A DNA stretch of 64,000 nt, taken from Mycolicibacterium rhodesiae JS60 (lineage in GTDB: Bacteria; Actinomycetota; Actinomycetes; Mycobacteriales; Mycobacteriaceae). Under the pieces are notes generated by a model that saw nothing but the letters and a program-made list of their open reading frames with translations, was not told the DNA's origin and made no database searches. Of this stretch, positions 11,949 through 26,607 are shown one piece after another. How positions within the stretch are numbered: position 1 is the first letter of the stretch; each line of letters starts with the position of its first letter. The translations under genes and the position numbers were made by a program. The stretch is taken from contig AGIQ01000002.1 of the NCBI GenBank assembly GCA_000230935.2, forward strand, positions 372,001-436,000. Reading direction: 5' to 3'.

Positions 11949-12092
11949 TCAGGCAGTCAGTGAACGGCGCCCCTTGCGGCGCCGGCCCGTCACGATCGCG
12001 CGCCCGGCACGGGTGCGCATACGCAGACGGAAGCCATGAACCCGCGCCCGGCGCCGGTTGTTCGGCTGGAAGGTCCGCTTGCCCTTGGCCAC
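11949..12092 (-). CDS. rpmH: Ribosomal protein L34
   Basis: 47-aa very basic protein, [20 protein letters not shown] at the N-terminus and [11 protein letters not shown] at the end, a textbook L34. The start is GTG 12092, preceded by GAGGAG. First gene of the leftward unit that flanks the dnaA region in nearly all bacteria. Confidence 0.96.
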
Positions 12093-12412
12093 GGCTATAT
12101 CTCCTCGTCGTATGGCGGTCGCCGTCCGGTGTACACGCTTGCGTGTGTACCCAGACGAGCGCGACTGCCGTTGGTAAGCTCTGGTCTCGCTCGAAACCGG
12201 CGCGGTCCCGAATCCCGGTCGCAGCCGTATCGCCACGTACGGGCGACTGTTCGAGGGTACTGACCTCACTTCCCCTGGTCAAACCGCCTTGTCGTGCGCT
12301 CGATCACCGCCCGGATCCCGCGGGTTCCAGGACAACCACGGCCCAGCTGTCACAACCGTCACCGTCGGCGCCCGCGCCGTTATATCAACGTGATCCGAAT
12401 GTTGCAGAACGG

Positions 12413-12441
12413 TTGGCACCCGCCCGGAAAACTGTTAGCTT
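12413..12441 (+). promoter_or_regulatory. Candidate dnaA promoter
   Basis: TTGGCA at 12413-12418, 17 bp, then TAGCTT at 12436-12441, a fair sigma-A promoter pointing at dnaA and leaving a leader of about 230 nt. It lies in the 586-bp rpmH-dnaA gap (12093-12678). Apart from this and the DnaA boxes at 12587-12618 I see no gene in that gap; rpmH must have its own promoter there, but I could not place it. Confidence 0.4.
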
Positions 12442-12586
12442 CTGCCAAAGCCGCTTCAGTACCGGGCGGCACGCCAATCAACTAGCGGGGGCACAGACCG
12501 GCGGAAGTCCACACGACACCGATTGCTCGGATTAACTGCCGGCCCGAGTTCCTGCGCCGATAAGCTGCAAGGCGAGGACGACTGTC

Positions 12587-12618
12587 CTGTCCACACCTGT
12601 GGATAACTATGTGGACAG
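12587..12618. promoter_or_regulatory. Cluster of three DnaA boxes upstream of dnaA
   Basis: CTGTCCACA at 12587-12595 (+), a perfect TTATCCACA on the minus strand at 12598-12606, and CTGTCCACA on the minus strand at 12610-12618. The first and third are one base from the mycobacterial TTGTCCACA form. Three boxes in 32 bp, 60-90 bp before the dnaA start, suggest autoregulation. Confidence 0.65.
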
Positions 12619-12678
12619 ATCTGTTGTCGTCTTCTTTGCATTTTGGAATTTGCCCGATCGGACCAGGGGGATCTGTCG

Positions 12679-14181
12679 TTGACCGAAGATCCCGGTTCAG
12701 CGTTCGCCACGGTGTGGAGCTCGGTCGTCGCCGAGCTGAACGGCGACGGAACTGCGGACTCACGCCTCAGTAATGGCACTGGCGGCGATGCACCGCTGAC
12801 TCCGCAACAACGCGCCTGGCTCAAACTGGTCCAGCCGCTCACCATCGCCGAGGGTTTCGCACTGCTGTCGGTGCCGAGCAGTTTCGTCCAGAACGAGATC
12901 GAACGGCACCTACGGACCCAGATCGTCGACGCCCTCAGCCGGCGGCTCGGCCAGCGGGTCGAACTCGGTGTACGGATCGCCCCGCCCGATCTGGAAGTAG
13001 AAGAGGAAGTCGCGGCGCCGGAGGTCGCGGCCATCGACACCGACCTGGACGAGGTCGACGAGGACCGCGAAGCGCTGGCCAGCGCACACGAAACCTGGCC
13101 GAGCTACTTCATCGAACGCCCGCGCAGCAACCCGTCCGCTGAGGCACCGGGCATCAGTCTCAACCGGCGCTACACCTTTGACACGTTCGTCATCGGCGCT
13201 TCCAACCGGTTCGCGCACGCCGCCGCACTCGCGATCGCCGAAGCGCCGGCACGTGCCTACAACCCGTTGTTCATCTGGGGCGAGTCCGGTCTGGGTAAGA
13301 CCCACCTACTGCACGCGGCAGGCAATTACGCCCAGCGGCTGTTCCCCGGGATGCGGGTGAAGTACGTCTCGACCGAAGAGTTCACCAACGACTTCATCAA
13401 CTCTCTGCGCGACGACCGCAAGGTGGCGTTCAAGCGCAGTTACCGCGACATCGACGTGCTGCTGGTCGACGACATCCAGTTCATCGAAGGCAAGGAAGGT
13501 ATCCAGGAAGAGTTCTTCCATACCTTCAATACGCTGCACAACGCCAACAAGCAGATCGTCATCTCCTCCGACCGGCCGCCGAAACAGCTGGCGACACTTG
13601 AAGACCGGTTGCGCACCCGGTTCGAGTGGGGCTTGATCACCGACGTACAGCCGCCGGAGTTGGAGACGCGCATCGCCATCCTTCGCAAGAAGGCTCAGAT
13701 GGAACGCCTCGATGTTCCCGACGATGTTCTGGAACTCATCGCCAGCAGCATCGAGCGCAATATCCGCGAGCTCGAGGGCGCGCTGATCCGCGTCACCGCC
13801 TTCGCCTCGCTGAACAAGACTCCGATCGACAAAGCGCTCGCCGAGATCGTGCTACGGGATCTCATCGCCGACGCCGGCACCATGCAGATCAGCACCGCGG
13901 CCATCATGGCGGCCACCGCCGAGTACTTCGACACCACCGTCGAGGAATTGCGCGGCCCCGGAAAGACCCGGGCGCTGGCCCAGTCCCGGCAGATCGCCAT
14001 GTATCTGTGCCGGGAACTCACGGATCTGTCGCTGCCCAAGATCGGGCAGGCGTTCGGCCGTGACCACACCACAGTCATGTACGCCGAGAAGAAGATTCGT
14101 GGCGAAATGGCCCATCGGCGTGAGGTCTTCGATCACGTCAAGGAGCTCACGACACGGATCCGTCAGCGTTCCAAGCGCTGA
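12679..14181 (+). CDS. dnaA: Replication initiator DnaA
   Basis: 500 aa from TTG 12679, chosen over TTG 12643 because AGGGGG sits 8 nt upstream and the protein then begins MTEDPGSAF, matching mycobacterial DnaA. Domain I (about 1-90) is followed by a variable acidic linker (about 100-160) and the AAA+ domain with Walker [10 protein letters not shown] and Walker [11 protein letters not shown]. Domain IV is at the C-terminus with the DnaA-box-reading motif [17 protein letters not shown]-bound DnaA melts oriC, which lies immediately downstream. DnaA boxes in front of the gene suggest autoregulation. Confidence 0.97.
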   Translation: MTEDPGSAFATVWSSVVAELNGDGTADSRLSNGTGGDAPLTPQQRAWLKLVQPLTIAEGFALLSVPSSFVQNEIERHLRTQIVDALSRRLGQRVELGVRIAPPDLEVEEEVAAPEVAAIDTDLDEVDEDREALASAHETWPSYFIERPRSNPSAEAPGISLNRRYTFDTFVIGASNRFAHAAALAIAEAPARAYNPLFIWGESGLGKTHLLHAAGNYAQRLFPGMRVKYVSTEEFTNDFINSLRDDRKVAFKRSYRDIDVLLVDDIQFIEGKEGIQEEFFHTFNTLHNANKQIVISSDRPPKQLATLEDRLRTRFEWGLITDVQPPELETRIAILRKKAQMERLDVPDDVLELIASSIERNIRELEGALIRVTAFASLNKTPIDKALAEIVLRDLIADAGTMQISTAAIMAATAEYFDTTVEELRGPGKTRALAQSRQIAMYLCRELTDLSLPKIGQAFGRDHTTVMYAEKKIRGEMAHRREVFDHVKELTTRIRQRSKR

Positions 14182-14693
14182 GATCCCACTTTTTTGGTCA
14201 TCTCCGCAAAAAAACTTTGGTCACTGTCGTACCAGTGGTCACACTCCCGGCTTGTGCACACCGTTGTGGACAACACCGGCCAACTCCGCCGAAGTACCCG
14301 AATGACAACGAACAACTCACGGCTGTGCACACGCGCCCTGTGATTCACCACCAGTCATACACAACTGATGCACATGCCGTCACCACACCGGAGCAGGCGA
14401 TCGACGGGTCGGTCCACAGGTTGCACAGGCCCTATTACTGTTGCCGTTATCTCTCTCCCATTTTCTTCTTTGAAGACAGCGTTGGGGAGCAGCGGGTTCA
14501 CAGGACGTCCGGCTCGGTGTCGCGGTGCTCTTGTCACCCCGATCGATTAGCTTTCAAGATGGCGCCCGACGCTCTACGGTTGTTCTTCTGACTGCCGTTC
14601 TGCGGCTGTCGCTCACAGATCACGCCGGCCCGTGCTTTACGCACGGGGTGGACGCTGGTCGGGGTTATTGGGTGATGAAGGGACTGTGTGCAC
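14182..14693. other. Origin of replication oriC (dnaA-dnaN intergenic region)
   Basis: 512 bp without a gene between dnaA and dnaN, the place of oriC in mycobacteria. DnaA boxes seen by eye: TTGTGCACA at 14252-14260 (+), a perfect mycobacterial TTGTCCACA on the minus strand at 14265-14273, CTGTGCACA at 14323-14331 (+), and a weaker CGGTCCACA at 14410-14418. AT-rich stretches that could unwind lie at about 14189-14217 (runs of T and A) and 14431-14475. Further degenerate boxes are likely. The perfect box sits 4 bp from TTGTGCACA in opposite orientation. Confidence 0.92.
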
Positions 14694-15881
14694 GTGGCAA
14701 CTACGACGGTTGGCTCCGACTTGAAGTTCCGCCTGGTGCGGGAGGACTTCGCCGATGCGGTGGCCTGGGTTGCTCGTAATCTGCCGACCCGCCCGACCGT
14801 GCCGGTGCTCGCCGGCGTGTTGCTCACCGGCTCTGATGAGGGCTTGACCATCTCCGGCTTCGATTACGAAGTCTCGGCCGAAGTGCGTGTTCCAGCTGAA
14901 ATCGCTTCTCCGGGAAGCGTTTTGGTGTCCGGACGGCTGTTGTCCGACATCACCAGGGCACTTCCCGCCAAGCCCGTTGATGTCACCGTCGAGGGCACCC
15001 GGGTGGCGCTGACGTGCGGAAGCGCCCGATTCTCGCTGCCGACCATGGCGGTCGAGGATTACCCGGCGCTGCCGGCGCTGCCGGAGGAAACCGGTGTGAT
15101 CTCGGCCGACCTGTTCGGCGAGGCCATCGGACAGGTTGCTGTGGCCGCCGGACGCGATGACACTTTGCCGATGCTGACCGGGATTCGCGTGGAGATTTCC
15201 GGTGAGACAGTGGTTTTGGCGGCTACCGACCGGTTCCGGTTGGCGGTCCGTGAACTGACGTGGTCCACGTCATCGCCGAGCCTGGAAGCCGCGGTGCTGG
15301 TGCCGGCCAAGACCTTGGCCGAAGCCGCGAAGGCGGGAACGTCCGGTGCCGAGGTACACCTGGCGCTCGGCGCCGGATCGGCGGTCGGTAAAGAGGGCCT
15401 GCTCGGTATCCGCAGCGGAGGCAAGCGCAGCACCACCCGCCTGCTCGACGCGGAGTTTCCGAAATTCCGTCAGCTGCTGCCCGCCGAGCACACGGCCGTC
15501 GCGACCATGGGCGTGGCCGAACTGACCGATGCGATCAAACGTGTGGCGCTTGTCGCCGATCGTGGTGCCCAGGTGCGGATGGAGTTCGGCGACGGGGCGC
15601 TGAAACTGTCGGCAGGTGCCGACGATGTCGGCCGCGCCGAGGAAGACCTGCCGGTCGAATTCGCCGGCGAATCGCTGACGATCGCCTTCAATCCCACGTA
15701 CCTGACCGACGGCCTCGGCTCGCTACATTCCGATCGCGTGACGTTCGGTTTCACCACCCCGAGCCGGCCCGCGGTGCTGCGGCCGGCCAATGGCGAAGAA
15801 CAGGTAGAAGGCACCGGACCGTTCCCTGCCGTTCAGACCGACTACGTATACCTGTTGATGCCGGTCCGGCTACCTGGTTGA
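14694..15881 (+). CDS. dnaN: DNA polymerase III beta sliding clamp
   Basis: 395-aa clamp from GTG 14694 (an upstream GTG at 14688 would add two residues; AAGGGA at 14678-14683 serves either). The N-terminus [20 protein letters not shown], the three repeated clamp domains and the C-terminus [11 protein letters not shown] are typical of mycobacterial DnaN. It forms the ring that tethers polymerase to DNA and receives partner peptides. First gene after oriC on the rightward replichore. Confidence 0.96.
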   Translation: MATTTVGSDLKFRLVREDFADAVAWVARNLPTRPTVPVLAGVLLTGSDEGLTISGFDYEVSAEVRVPAEIASPGSVLVSGRLLSDITRALPAKPVDVTVEGTRVALTCGSARFSLPTMAVEDYPALPALPEETGVISADLFGEAIGQVAVAAGRDDTLPMLTGIRVEISGETVVLAATDRFRLAVRELTWSTSSPSLEAAVLVPAKTLAEAAKAGTSGAEVHLALGAGSAVGKEGLLGIRSGGKRSTTRLLDAEFPKFRQLLPAEHTAVATMGVAELTDAIKRVALVADRGAQVRMEFGDGALKLSAGADDVGRAEEDLPVEFAGESLTIAFNPTYLTDGLGSLHSDRVTFGFTTPSRPAVLRPANGEEQVEGTGPFPAVQTDYVYLLMPVRLPG

Positions 15882-15909
15882 TCCGGACCGCTGACCTAGA
15901 GAGGCACAC

Positions 15910-16803
15910 ATGCAGTTGGGTTTGGTCGGTCTTGGCAAAATGGGCTTCAACATGCGCGAACGGCTGCGCCAGGGCGGTCATGACGTGGTCGGGTATGACC
16001 CCAGACCAGAGGTGACGGATGTACCCAGCCTGGCCGGCCTGGCTGAGGCCCTGGGCGCTCCCCGCGTTGTGTGGGTCATGGTGCCCTCCGGCCCGATCAC
16101 CGACGACACGATCACCGAGCTGGCCGAGGTCCTCAGCCCCGGAGATCTGGTGGTCGACGGTGGCAACTCCAAATACACCGAAGACGGTAAACACGCCGAA
16201 ATGCTTGCTGTAAAAGGGATTTCATTTGTGGATGCGGGGGTTTCGGGCGGAATCTGGGGTCTGACCGAGGGTTATGGCCTGATGGTCGGCGGTAGCGACG
16301 AAGATGTTGCCCGGGTGATGCCGATCTTCGAGACGCTGCGCCCCGCTGGTGATCTGGCCGACGGTTTCGTGCACGCGGGCCCGGTCGGTGCCGGCCATTA
16401 CGCCAAGATGGTGCACAACGGTATCGAGTACGGACTGATGATGGCTTACGCCGAAGGCTACGAATTACTCGCCGCCGAACCTCTGATCAAGGACACCCAG
16501 GCTGTCATCCAGGCGTGGACCAATGGCACCGTCGTGCGGTCGTGGCTTCAACAGCTGTTGGCCAAGGCGCTGGCCGAAGACCCGTCCTTCGACGCGATCT
16601 CGGGCTACACCGAGGATTCCGGCGAGGGTCGCTGGACCGTCGAGGAGGCGATCCGCCACCGGGTTCCGATGCCGGTGATCGCCGCGTCGCTGTTCGCGAG
16701 GTTCGCTTCGCGGCAAGAAGATTCGCCGACGATGAAAGCTGTCTCGGCATTGCGCAACCAGTTTGGTGGACACGCCGTCAAGCGGGTCTCGGTGTCTGGA
16801 TAA
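15910..16803 (+). CDS. gnd: 6-phosphogluconate dehydrogenase, short (GntZ-type)
   Basis: 297-aa decarboxylating 6-phosphogluconate dehydrogenase. N-terminal Rossmann motif GLVGLGKMGFNM, then VDGGNSKYTEDG, the substrate motif DAGVSGGIWGL and the catalytic Lys/Asn stretch GHYAKMVHNGIEYG. At about 300 residues it belongs to the short class, often NAD-linked, and not the 470-residue NADP class. The reaction yields ribulose 5-phosphate and CO2. Location between dnaN and recF is a mark of rapidly growing mycobacteria; in M. tuberculosis recF follows dnaN directly. Confidence 0.93.
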   Translation: MQLGLVGLGKMGFNMRERLRQGGHDVVGYDPRPEVTDVPSLAGLAEALGAPRVVWVMVPSGPITDDTITELAEVLSPGDLVVDGGNSKYTEDGKHAEMLAVKGISFVDAGVSGGIWGLTEGYGLMVGGSDEDVARVMPIFETLRPAGDLADGFVHAGPVGAGHYAKMVHNGIEYGLMMAYAEGYELLAAEPLIKDTQAVIQAWTNGTVVRSWLQQLLAKALAEDPSFDAISGYTEDSGEGRWTVEEAIRHRVPMPVIAASLFARFASRQEDSPTMKAVSALRNQFGGHAVKRVSVSG

Positions 16804-16812
16804 CGAGGCTCG

Positions 16813-17961
16813 ATGTACGTTCGGCACCTGGCGCTACGCGACTTTCGGTCGTGGCAACACGTCGAACTCGAGTTGGCTCCCGGCCGGACGGTCTTCGTCG
16901 GGCAGAACGGCTTCGGCAAGACGAATCTTGTTGAGGCGCTGTGGTATTGCGCGACGCTCGGGTCGCATCGGGTGGCTACCGATGCGCCGCTGATCCGGGC
17001 CGGTGCCGAACGCGCCGTCATCTCGACGATTGTGGTCAATGAGGGACGCGAGCTCGCCGTCGATATCGAGATCGCGGCGGGGCGAGCCAACAAGGCGCGG
17101 CTGAACCGGTCTCCGGTCCGCAGCACCCGGGAGGTACTCGGCGCGGTGCGCGCGGTGCTGTTCGCACCCGAGGACCTTGCGCTGGTGCGTGGCGATCCCG
17201 GGGAACGGCGCCGGTATCTCGATGAGCTGGCGTCGGTGCGCAGGCCCCGGGTCGCCGCGATCCGTGCGGACTACGAAAAGGTGCTCAAGCAACGCACTGC
17301 TCTATTGAAATCTGCTGCCGGAGCACGGTTTCGGGGCGATGCCGGTGTGCTCGAGACCCTCGACGTGTGGGACGGTCACCTGGCCACGCACGGCGCGGAG
17401 TTGATGGCCGCCCGCATTGAACTCACCAATCTACTGGCACCGGAAGTCGAGAAGGCATATCAATTGTTAGCGCCCGCATCGCGGCCGGCGGCGATTGCCT
17501 ACCGCAGTAGCGTCGACCTCGGCGCCGACGCCGGCCAGGACGTCGAGTACCTGGAGGCAGCGCTGTTGGCGGGGCTGGCCGCGCGGCGCGGCGCGGAACT
17601 GGAACGGGGCGTGTGCCTGGTCGGGCCGCACCGCGACGATGTGGAATTGCGGCTCGGTGATCAGCCGGCCAAGGGGTTTGCCAGTCACGGCGAATCATGG
17701 TCCATGGCACTGGCATTGCGGTTGGCGTCCTATGAACTGCTGCGCACCGAGGGCAGCGAGCCGGTGTTGATCCTCGATGACGTGTTCGCCGAATTGGACA
17801 ACGCTCGCCGCCGAGCACTGGCCGGTGTGGCCGCCGATGCCGAGCAGGTGCTGATCACCGCCGCGGTCGGAGAGGACATCCCGACAGACTGGGATGCCAC
17901 CCGGATCGGGATTACGCTGCGTGATGACGACAGCGGCCGGATGTCGGAGGTGACCTCATGA
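16813..17961 (+). CDS. recF: Recombination mediator RecF
   Basis: 382-aa ABC/SMC-type ATPase. Walker [17 protein letters not shown], signature [15 protein letters not shown] and Walker [14 protein letters not shown] identify RecF, which loads RecA at single-strand gaps. Starts 9 bp after gnd and overlaps the next gene by 4 bp (ATGA). Confidence 0.95.
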   Translation: MYVRHLALRDFRSWQHVELELAPGRTVFVGQNGFGKTNLVEALWYCATLGSHRVATDAPLIRAGAERAVISTIVVNEGRELAVDIEIAAGRANKARLNRSPVRSTREVLGAVRAVLFAPEDLALVRGDPGERRRYLDELASVRRPRVAAIRADYEKVLKQRTALLKSAAGARFRGDAGVLETLDVWDGHLATHGAELMAARIELTNLLAPEVEKAYQLLAPASRPAAIAYRSSVDLGADAGQDVEYLEAALLAGLAARRGAELERGVCLVGPHRDDVELRLGDQPAKGFASHGESWSMALALRLASYELLRTEGSEPVLILDDVFAELDNARRRALAGVAADAEQVLITAAVGEDIPTDWDATRIGITLRDDDSGRMSEVTS

Positions 17962-18530
17962 CCGACCCGCAGGACGAAAACGTCGAACCAGCCGGGCCGC
18001 CGGAACACCTGGCCGGTCTGACCGGAATGGACCTGGTCCGTCGCACCCTCGAAGAAGCCCGCGGTGCGGCGCGCAGTCAGGGTAAAGAGGTAGGCCGCGG
18101 CCGTCGTTCCCCCGGTGCGCGGCGCAGCGCGGAGCGCGGCAGCCGCCGCGCCTGGTCTGGGCCGGGCCCGGATCGTCGCGACCCGCAGACCTTCGGGACC
18201 GCCGCCAACGACCTGGCCAAATCCCGCGGCTGGACGAGCAAGGTCGCCGAGGGGGCGGTATTCGCGCAGTGGGCGACGGTGGTCGGCGAGCAGATTGCCG
18301 AGCATGCCGAGCCGACGGCCCTGCGGGATGGCGTGCTGAGTGTCGCGGCCGAATCGACGGCCTGGGCGACCCAACTGCGGATGGTTCAGTCGCAACTGCT
18401 GGCCAAGATCGCCGCCGCGGTCGGCGACGGCATCGTGAAGTCGTTGAGGATCACCGGTCCGGTGGCACCGTCGTGGCGCAAGGGTCCACTACATATCTCG
18501 GGGCGGGGCCCGCGCGACACCTACGGCTGA
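17958..18530 (+). CDS. DUF721 (DciA-like) protein of the Rv0004 family
   Basis: 190 aa. Low-complexity Arg/Gly/Ser-rich N-terminal half (about 30-75) and a DUF721 domain in the C-terminal half (about 85-165, with [20 protein letters not shown] and [20 protein letters not shown]). Family knowledge: DUF721 proteins correspond to DciA, which helps load the replicative helicase DnaB, and mycobacterial Rv0004 has been studied in this role. Starts inside the recF stop (ATGA). Confidence 0.88.
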   Translation: MTDPQDENVEPAGPPEHLAGLTGMDLVRRTLEEARGAARSQGKEVGRGRRSPGARRSAERGSRRAWSGPGPDRRDPQTFGTAANDLAKSRGWTSKVAEGAVFAQWATVVGEQIAEHAEPTALRDGVLSVAAESTAWATQLRMVQSQLLAKIAAAVGDGIVKSLRITGPVAPSWRKGPLHISGRGPRDTYG

Positions 18531-18696
18531 GGCCCCTTTACCACAGTCGGCTGACGGCCACGAGACGCCCGCTGATTTGTGCGTCAAGCGTCAGGACGTA
18601 TGCCGATCCGAGAAATTCCGTGCACGGCGCAACTAGCTGTGTAGAAACGCGGCTACAGAATCAGTCCGAAGAGCGCCAACCGGTAGACTGAATTGA

Positions 18697-20769
<2,073 letters not shown>

Positions 20770-20796
20770 CCTCGCCTAAGCACAAAGAGGAATCGC

Positions 20797-23334
<2,538 letters not shown>

Positions 23335-23343
23335 GGAGTGGCG

Positions 23344-24159
23344 GTGAGCGCACCGAACGAGCCGGGCCAACCCGGACCGGGTGCTAACGGTGGATCCGGC
23401 GAGGTTCCACCCTGGCAGCGCGGTGCGGCACGGGCGCGACAAGGCGGTGCGCCACAACGACCGGCCGGCGAAGGGCAGCCCCGTCCGCCGGCAGCCCCGT
23501 CGTCGAGTGTCGAGGCCCGGGTGAACCGGTTCATCACCGGCTCGGCCGCGCCCGATATGTCGGGCGTACCCGGACCGCCGCCGCCGCGGCCCGACAGCGA
23601 AGCGCCACAGAATCGTCCGGAGCAACGCACCGAGGTCGCGCGTCCGGAGGCATACGCCAGTGAGCTCCCCGACCTGTCGGGGTCGGCGCCGCCGAAGCCG
23701 ACGGTGCAGAAGCAACGCAACCCCGCTGCCCCGGAGCAGCCGGCCCGTCCGGCCGGGGCGATGGGCCGGGTTCAGGTGGCCGCCAACCGATCTCGCGGTC
23801 CGGTGCGGGCCAGTATGCAGATCCGCCACATCGATCCGTGGAGCGCCCTGAAAGTGTCGCTGCTGCTGTCGGTGGCGCTGTTCTTCGTGTGGATGGTCGC
23901 GGTGGCCATTCTGTATCTGGTGCTCGGCATGATGGGTGTGTGGACCAAGCTCAACAGCAACGTCGGCGACCTGGTGCTGGCCACCAGCGGTGGTGGCGGC
24001 GAGCTGGTGTCCAGCGGGACGATCTTCGGCGGCGCGGCGCTGATCGGTCTGGTGAACATCGTGCTGTTGACGGCGATGGCGACCGTCGGGGCGTTCGTCT
24101 ATAACCTGTCCACCGACATCGTCGGCGGTATCGAGGTCACGCTGGCCGACCGGGACTAG
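23344..24159 (+). CDS. DUF3566 membrane protein (Rv0007-like)
   Basis: 271 aa from GTG 23344, chosen over GTG 23338 because AGGAG (23334-23338) is 5 nt upstream and the protein then begins MSAPNEPG. About 165 residues of Pro/Arg-rich cytoplasmic sequence precede the conserved domain [20 protein letters not shown], with two transmembrane helices (about 175-202 and 230-258). The conserved end [12 protein letters not shown] matches Rv0007. Directly follows gyrA. Function unknown. Confidence 0.88.
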   Translation: MSAPNEPGQPGPGANGGSGEVPPWQRGAARARQGGAPQRPAGEGQPRPPAAPSSSVEARVNRFITGSAAPDMSGVPGPPPPRPDSEAPQNRPEQRTEVARPEAYASELPDLSGSAPPKPTVQKQRNPAAPEQPARPAGAMGRVQVAANRSRGPVRASMQIRHIDPWSALKVSLLLSVALFFVWMVAVAILYLVLGMMGVWTKLNSNVGDLVLATSGGGGELVSSGTIFGGAALIGLVNIVLLTAMATVGAFVYNLSTDIVGGIEVTLADRD

Positions 24160-24229
24160 GGCTGCGTTCACCGGTTTGGGTGCAGTGCCTCGCGTGCGGT
24201 AATCTCGTCGCTCGGTCGTATGCGAATAC

Positions 24230-24303
24230 GGGCCTATAGCTCAGGCGGTTAGAGCGCTTCGCTGATAACGAAGAGGTCGGAGGTTCGAGTCCTCCTAGGC
24301 CCA
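24230..24303 (+). tRNA. tRNA-Ile (GAT)
   Basis: 74 nt. Acceptor stem GGGCCTA pairs with TAGGCCC, D-arm AGCTCAGGCGGTTAGAGC, anticodon loop CTGATAA with GAT at 24264-24266, T-arm GGAGG TTCGAGT CCTCC. CCA is not encoded. Usual position after gyrA in mycobacteria. Confidence 0.97.
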
Positions 24304-24305
24304 CG

Positions 24306-24422
24306 ATGTCCTGGTCGACGGGAAGGGCGCCCGTGCGGATTGCACTGCTGCTGGCGGTGTTGGTCGCGGGCGCCGCGGTCATTCTGCGCCGCCGCGGCGA
24401 AGTCTGGCACAACCTCGACTAG
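24306..24422 (+). CDS. Small membrane protein, DLW-39-like
   Basis: 38 codons, ATG 24306 to TAG 24420-24422, lying between tRNA-Ile and tRNA-Ala. The protein has one transmembrane helix (VRIALLLAVLVAGAAVIL) followed by RRRGEVWHNLD. Actinobacteria carry a family of about 39-residue proteins (DLW-39 family) at exactly this place, with an N-terminal helix and a conserved xLW near the C-terminus; here the motif reads EVW. GTG 24333 is an alternative start. Function unknown. Confidence 0.7.
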   Translation: MSWSTGRAPVRIALLLAVLVAGAAVILRRRGEVWHNLD

Positions 24423-24428
24423 ACACGA

Positions 24429-24501
24429 GGGGCCTTAGCTCAGTTGGTAGAGCGCTGCCTTTGCAAGGCAGATGTCAGGAGTTCGAATCTCCTAGGCTCC
24501 A
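24429..24501 (+). tRNA. tRNA-Ala (TGC)
   Basis: 73 nt. Acceptor GGGGCCT pairs with AGGCTCC (one G-U), anticodon loop TTTGCAA with TGC at 24462-24464, T-loop TTCGAAT. CCA is not encoded. Confidence 0.97.
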
Positions 24502-24521
24502 CACACCGCACGCCGCGCGAA

Positions 24522-24668
24522 TCAGCGAGTGGCGGGCACCGCGAGGCGGCGTGGCAGGGTCTTCTTGCACCGCCGACAGGTGAAGGTCTCCCGGTCGATA
24601 AAAATTGTCTGCTGGTGACTACAGATGCCGCATTTCACCTTGCGGCGTGACAGACCCCCCCAACTCAT
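24522..24668 (-). CDS. Small zinc-ribbon protein
   Basis: 48-aa basic protein with two CxxC knuckles, VKCGICSH and FTCRRCKK, 15 residues apart, typical of a small zinc ribbon. Start uncertain: ATG 24668 is the conservative choice. ATG 24764 overlaps the stop of the upstream hydrolase (TGATG) and would add 32 residues with four more Cys (a CC and a CPC), giving an 80-aa protein coupled to the hydrolase. Function unknown; nucleic-acid binding is a guess from the fold. Confidence 0.6.
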   Translation of the reverse strand: MSWGGLSRRKVKCGICSHQQTIFIDRETFTCRRCKKTLPRRLAVPATR

Positions 24669-24763
24669 GGAGACATCATGCACCATGGGAGGGCGCTCGC
24701 AGGGGCAGATGAGTTTTCCACGATGTTGGAGCTTGGGGGCACCACAACATTGCTCTCCACCCA

Positions 24764-25903
24764 TCAGGTGGTGCCGACTCCGGTCACCGTGTGGATGAAC
24801 TCGTCGACCGCGTCGGTGTATGCGCTGTCGCGGCCCAGGCTCTTGTTGATCTGCCCATGGGACAGATTCTTCGGCAGCAGTGTGACGTCGGTCCCCAGGG
24901 CCTGGGAGGCGTCGGCGAAGGTTGCCGTTTCGGTGCAGGAATGCCGACGCTGGGTCGAGCACACCAGCAGGATCGGCTCGGTCGCCTCATGCAACGCCGC
25001 CAGCGGCGACATCGCCTCCCAATAGGCGGGGTCGTCACCGAAGGCGCGGGTGTAGAGCGGCAGTCGATTGCGTTGCATGAGCGTCACGAGGTCCAGTGCC
25101 CCGGAGTCGAGCACGACGGTTCCCCGCCACGGCTGCAGGTCGGGATACCGGTCGCGTTGGGCGGAAACCAGCGCGATCAGGTGGGCACCGGCCGAGTGGC
25201 CCATCACCACGATGTTGTTGGGGTCCCCGCCCCACTCGGTGGCGTGCGCTTGCACGTAGGTGATCGCCGCTGCCACCGAATCCGCTTGTACATCAGGCTT
25301 GTTCGCCGGCAGCATCGGATAGTTGATCGAGACGAACACGTATCCTTCGGGCAGGTAATGGTTGACCTTGTTGGCGACAAGACCCAGGTGCGACTTGTCA
25401 CCGATGGCCCAGCCACCGCCGTGGACCATCACGATGATCGGGGCGTCGGCGGCCTGTGGGGGCGCGTACACGTCGAGTTTCTGCGCGGGATCCGAACCGT
25501 AGGACACGTCGGCGTACTTGGTGGCGTCGACCCGTTTGCCGACCGGGATCTGCTCGGACACCCAGGTCAGCAGGTTGTTGAGCAGGCTCCGCACCGTGAC
25601 CCGCGACGTTGTCGCTGACGCGGCCGCCGACCGGACTGCCGGAGCGGCGGTGAGGGTTCGGGCAGGCCGGGCGACCGTCGGCCGGTTGACGGTGCGTGGC
25701 GCGGACGCTGCGCGGGGCCCGGTGGATGACGATGCGTTGCGCGCAGAATGCGCCGAGGAGGTCGACCCCGCCCTGTCACCGCCCGTGTCGTCCGCGGATG
25801 CCACCCCACACCCGCCCACAACCGCGAACCCGACGGTTCCGGCGGCGGCCGCCGTCCCGAGAAGCAGCCGAACCCCTGCGCTTGAATTCCGATACCCCGC
25901 CAT
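24764..25903 (-). CDS. Exported alpha/beta hydrolase (esterase/lipase-like)
   Basis: 379 aa from ATG 25903, preceded by GGGGAG at 8 nt. A signal-peptide-like N-terminus (LLLGTAAAAGTVGFAVVGGC then VASADD) suggests export with cleavage near ASA-DD; a Cys just before it leaves a lipoprotein possible. Then comes a Ser/Thr/Ala-rich spacer to about residue 110. The catalytic domain has the oxyanion motif MVHGGGWAIGD and nucleophile elbow GHSAGAH; the His would be in NLSHGQINK. This is the hormone-sensitive-lipase/fold-3 type, probably a cell-wall-associated esterase. Substrate unknown. Confidence 0.85.
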   Translation of the reverse strand: MAGYRNSSAGVRLLLGTAAAAGTVGFAVVGGCGVASADDTGGDRAGSTSSAHSARNASSSTGPRAASAPRTVNRPTVARPARTLTAAPAVRSAAASATTSRVTVRSLLNNLLTWVSEQIPVGKRVDATKYADVSYGSDPAQKLDVYAPPQAADAPIIVMVHGGGWAIGDKSHLGLVANKVNHYLPEGYVFVSINYPMLPANKPDVQADSVAAAITYVQAHATEWGGDPNNIVVMGHSAGAHLIALVSAQRDRYPDLQPWRGTVVLDSGALDLVTLMQRNRLPLYTRAFGDDPAYWEAMSPLAALHEATEPILLVCSTQRRHSCTETATFADASQALGTDVTLLPKNLSHGQINKSLGRDSAYTDAVDEFIHTVTGVGTT

Positions 25904-26109
25904 TGCCAACGCTCCCCGTGTCGCCGCAATTACCGTTGCCAACAAGGATGCTCTTCGCCGGCGTCCGGCGTCGGCGTTTCGCCCGGTCAGCATTCCACGA
26001 CGTTCAAAGCACGCCGCCGAGCGCGATCTCCGTGCTCGATTCGACCGCGGCGACGGCGTTGCGCTCGACGCCGATAGAGAACAGGTCGAAAACGCTGCCG
26101 GCTACGACG

Positions 26110-26517
26110 CTAGATCTTGGGCGTGACGTCGACGCTGGGTGGCAACGCCGAGGGCTCCGGGGTGCGGTTGCGCCGGGTGAGCACCACCGCGACGGCCCCG
26201 CCGACCACGGTGAGACCGAGGAAGCCGAACACGACAAGCCGGCGGCGACGCCGATGCGCAGACTTGCGGGCCTCCTGCACGAGGTGGGGCAGCTCCGCGA
26301 CGACCTGCTTGACCGCCTCAGCCTCGGTGACGAGTTCGCGTTGCACGGCGCGCGCCTCGTGCGCATGCCGCTTGATCGCGCTCGCGGCCGACTCGACGCC
26401 ATGCGCGCTGACGCCGACCACGCCTCGGGTGATATCCACCGGCCCGACCGCCGTGTAGTGCAATCCGCGGTTAAGTCGTTCGCGTGACGTGAGTTTGGAT
26501 TCAGTCCTGCGGGCCAT
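26110..26517 (-). CDS. cwsA: Cell wall synthesis protein CwsA
   Basis: 135 aa from ATG 26517, with GGGAGGA 5 nt upstream. N-terminal cytoplasmic part starts [20 protein letters not shown], continues with a helical stretch, then RRRRR and a single transmembrane helix ([20 protein letters not shown]), and a short Pro-rich outside tail. The position near tRNA-Ala, upstream of ppiA and crgA, matches Rv0008c (CwsA), which in mycobacteria interacts with CrgA and Wag31 and affects polar growth and septation. Identification rests on synteny and topology. Confidence 0.8.
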   Translation of the reverse strand: MARRTESKLTSRERLNRGLHYTAVGPVDITRGVVGVSAHGVESAASAIKRHAHEARAVQRELVTEAEAVKQVVAELPHLVQEARKSAHRRRRRLVVFGFLGLTVVGGAVAVVLTRRNRTPEPSALPPSVDVTPKI

Positions 26518-26607
26518 CTCGGTCCTCCCGACACCGTCAGCTATTGGTGGCATCAACACTGCCACAGCGCCCCGGGGGGTGGCCGCGAGTTGGGGCACTC
26601 GATGGTG

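Noticed and set aside
24137..24412. Minus-strand ORF with GLEPPTSSL across tRNA-Ile
   Set aside because: A well-known false protein made by the antisense of a tRNA gene.
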